Origin: Mageeibacillus sp. UBA5442
Lineage (GTDB): Bacteria; Bacillota; Clostridia; Saccharofermentanales; DTU023
Direction: 5' to 3'
Length of the DNA stretch: 6,239 bases
Assembly: GCA_002427475.1 (NCBI GenBank)
Contig: DIRG01000041.1
Span: 1-6,239, forward strand
Shown here piece by piece: positions 4,954 to 6,239 of this stretch; the stretch's first letter is position 1; every line of letters starts with the position of its first letter. The notes beneath the pieces were generated by a model that did no database searches, was not told where the DNA came from, and saw nothing but the letters and a program-made list of their open reading frames with translations. The position numbers and the translations under genes were made by a program.

Positions 4954-6239
4954 ATGCAAGTAGATAAAATTCTGATTATTGATTTGGGCGGCAGCAAAAA
5001 CGCCGAGCTGGCACGCGAATTGCGACGCTACCTCGTTTACAGCGAAGTTCACCCTCACGACATGACAGAGGCCGAAGTGGAAGCACTAACAGATGTGCGC
5101 GGCGTGATCATCAATGGCGGCCCCAATCGCCTAGTTGATGGCGTTGAGATCGAACCGTCGGCAGCGATAATGGCGCTCGATCTGCCGGTTCTCCACACAG
5201 GTTATGACGATCATCCCAACCTACCCACCGATGCCCACGAACGAGCCAAGCTCTTGCGCGAATTCATCTTCGAACGCTGTAAGGCGACCCCGAACTGGAC
5301 GATCGAAAACTTCCTGCAGTGGAAGATAGCTGAGATTAGAGAAGAAGTCGCCGACAAGAAGGTGCTGCTAGCCCTCTCCGGCGGTGTAGATTCCACTGTC
5401 CTAGCTGCACTCTTGGGCCGTGCCATCGGCGATCAGCTGACTATGATTCACGTGAATACCGGACTCATGCGCAAGAATGAATCCGAACAGATTCATGAAC
5501 TTTTCGGCGAACAGTTTCCCGGCCAGCTAATTTATGTGGATGCTTCAGAACGCTTCTTGACGAAACTCGAAGGCGTTTCTGATCCCGAGGAAAAGCGCAA
5601 AATCATCGGCAACGAGTTTATCTACGTCTTCCAAGAAGAGACCAGCCACTTAGACAACATCGACTTCTTAGCTCAAGGCACCATTTATCCGGACATTATC
5701 GAATCTGGCACCAAAACAGCCAAAAAGGTTAAGAGCCATCACAACGTCGGCGCTTTACCTGAAGATATGCAGTTTAAGCTGCTGGAACCATTGAAGACTT
5801 TGTTCAAGGACGAAGTACGTAGTTGCGGTTTTGCTTTGGGAGTCCCGGCCGATCTGGTTAACCGCCAACCCTTCCCCGGTCCCGGCCTAGCCGTGCGCTG
5901 CATCGGAGCAATCACGCGCGATCGCCTCGAGGCGGTACGTGAATCCGATGCTATCTTGCGCGAGGAGTTTGCTAAAGCCGATCTGGACAAAAAGGTCTGG
6001 CAGTACTTCACCGTGGTTCCGGACATTCGCTCTACCGGCATGCGCAATAAAGAACGCAGCTACGAGTGGCCCTGCATAATCCGCGCAGTCAACAGCGTCG
6101 ATGCCATGACCGCGACAGTGGAACCTCTCCCCTACGAATTACTGGAGCGTCTGACCCAGAGAATCACGAGTGAAGTTCCCGGGATCAACCGCGTCCTTTA
6201 TGATGTCACCCCGAAACCACCGGGCACAATTGAGTGGGA
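4954..6239 (+). CDS. guaA: GMP synthetase with degenerate, truncated glutamine amidotransferase domain
   Basis: GMP synthetase aminates XMP to GMP using ATP. The frame is open to the right edge and ends at ...GTIEW plus GA, where family members end IEWE-stop, so only the last base or two and the stop are missing (about 429 residues; E. coli GuaA has 525). The ATP-pyrophosphatase domain is intact: SGGVDS (142-147), TGLMRKNE, QGTIYPDIIESG, KSHHNVG and NRQPFPGPGLAVRCIG. The dimerisation domain ends with RAVNSVDAMTA and INRVLYDVTPKPPGTIEW. The N-terminal amidotransferase region is only about 110 residues, against about 195-200 normally. Its first half survives (KILIIDLGG; NGGP at 54-57), but GICYG has become HTGYD with Gly83 at the nucleophile position. 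It then jumps to HPNLPTDAHERAKLL, which resembles the end of the domain after HPE. Glutamine hydrolysis should be impossible; ammonia or a separate amidotransferase is inferred. The start ATG 4954 follows AGAGGAG by five bases. Confidence 0.95.
   Translation, partial: MQVDKILIIDLGGSKNAELARELRRYLVYSEVHPHDMTEAEVEALTDVRGVIINGGPNRLVDGVEIEPSAAIMALDLPVLHTGYDDHPNLPTDAHERAKLLREFIFERCKATPNWTIENFLQWKIAEIREEVADKKVLLALSGGVDSTVLAALLGRAIGDQLTMIHVNTGLMRKNESEQIHELFGEQFPGQLIYVDASERFLTKLEGVSDPEEKRKIIGNEFIYVFQEETSHLDNIDFLAQGTIYPDIIESGTKTAKKVKSHHNVGALPEDMQFKLLEPLKTLFKDEVRSCGFALGVPADLVNRQPFPGPGLAVRCIGAITRDRLEAVRESDAILREEFAKADLDKKVWQYFTVVPDIRSTGMRNKERSYEWPCIIRAVNSVDAMTATVEPLPYELLERLTQRITSEVPGINRVLYDVTPKPPGTIEW

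Noticed and set aside
5190..5260. The shortened GuaA amidotransferase domain as a frameshift or assembly artefact
   Set aside because: The frame is continuous from a strong ribosome binding site through the whole protein, the nucleophile motif itself is altered upstream of the deletion, and I see no remnant of the missing segment in other frames. An assembly deletion cannot be fully excluded without reads.
5739..6047. A 102-codon minus-strand open frame opposite guaA (and a 71-codon frame at 5211-5426)
   Set aside because: They are antisense to the conserved GMP synthetase frame, with no ribosome binding site or known domain.

Overview
The window looks like chromosomal DNA from an anaerobic, fermentative member of the Bacillota, most likely a clostridia-like lineage. 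The evidence is strong GGAG-type ribosome binding sites, a compact intrinsic terminator, a TIM-barrel protein of a family I associate with Firmicutes, and a glucan-using gene beside a GTP-type PEP carboxykinase. Species cannot be named from the sequence. Base composition looks moderate and even across the genes, and I see no mobile element, CRISPR array, tRNA or rRNA.

Left half, minus strand (read from 2931 down to 1): a complete GTP-type phosphoenolpyruvate carboxykinase (2931-1141), an uncharacterised TIM-barrel protein (998-219) and the first 56 codons of 4-alpha-glucanotransferase MalQ (168-1, running off the left edge). Gaps are 142 and 50 bases, each holding an inverted repeat but no clear terminator, so co-transcription is possible. 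The two recognised enzymes sit in carbohydrate metabolism: glucan remodelling, and the PEP/oxaloacetate node.

Middle: a 186-base divergent intergenic region holds a candidate extended -10 for pckG on the minus strand and, on the plus strand, a perfect TATAAT that directly touches the first ATG of an ABC exporter. The exporter has no Shine-Dalgarno sequence, which suggests a leaderless transcript.

Right half, plus strand: a full-length type I ABC exporter half-transporter (3118-4914), an intrinsic terminator whose loop contains the exporter's stop codon, and then guaA (4954 to the right edge, lacking only the end of its last codon and the stop). This GMP synthetase is the most notable item. 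Its ATP-pyrophosphatase and C-terminal dimerisation domains are intact, but its N-terminal glutamine amidotransferase domain is cut to about 110 residues. The nucleophilic cysteine position is Gly and about 90 residues are missing in frame. It should not be able to hydrolyse glutamine itself, so it is predicted to use free ammonia or a separate amidotransferase.

Other points worth checking: the PEP carboxykinase has Ser where GTP-type enzymes normally carry the hyper-reactive P-loop Cys, and the short exporter-guaA junction can form either a terminator or a hairpin that hides the guaA ribosome binding site.
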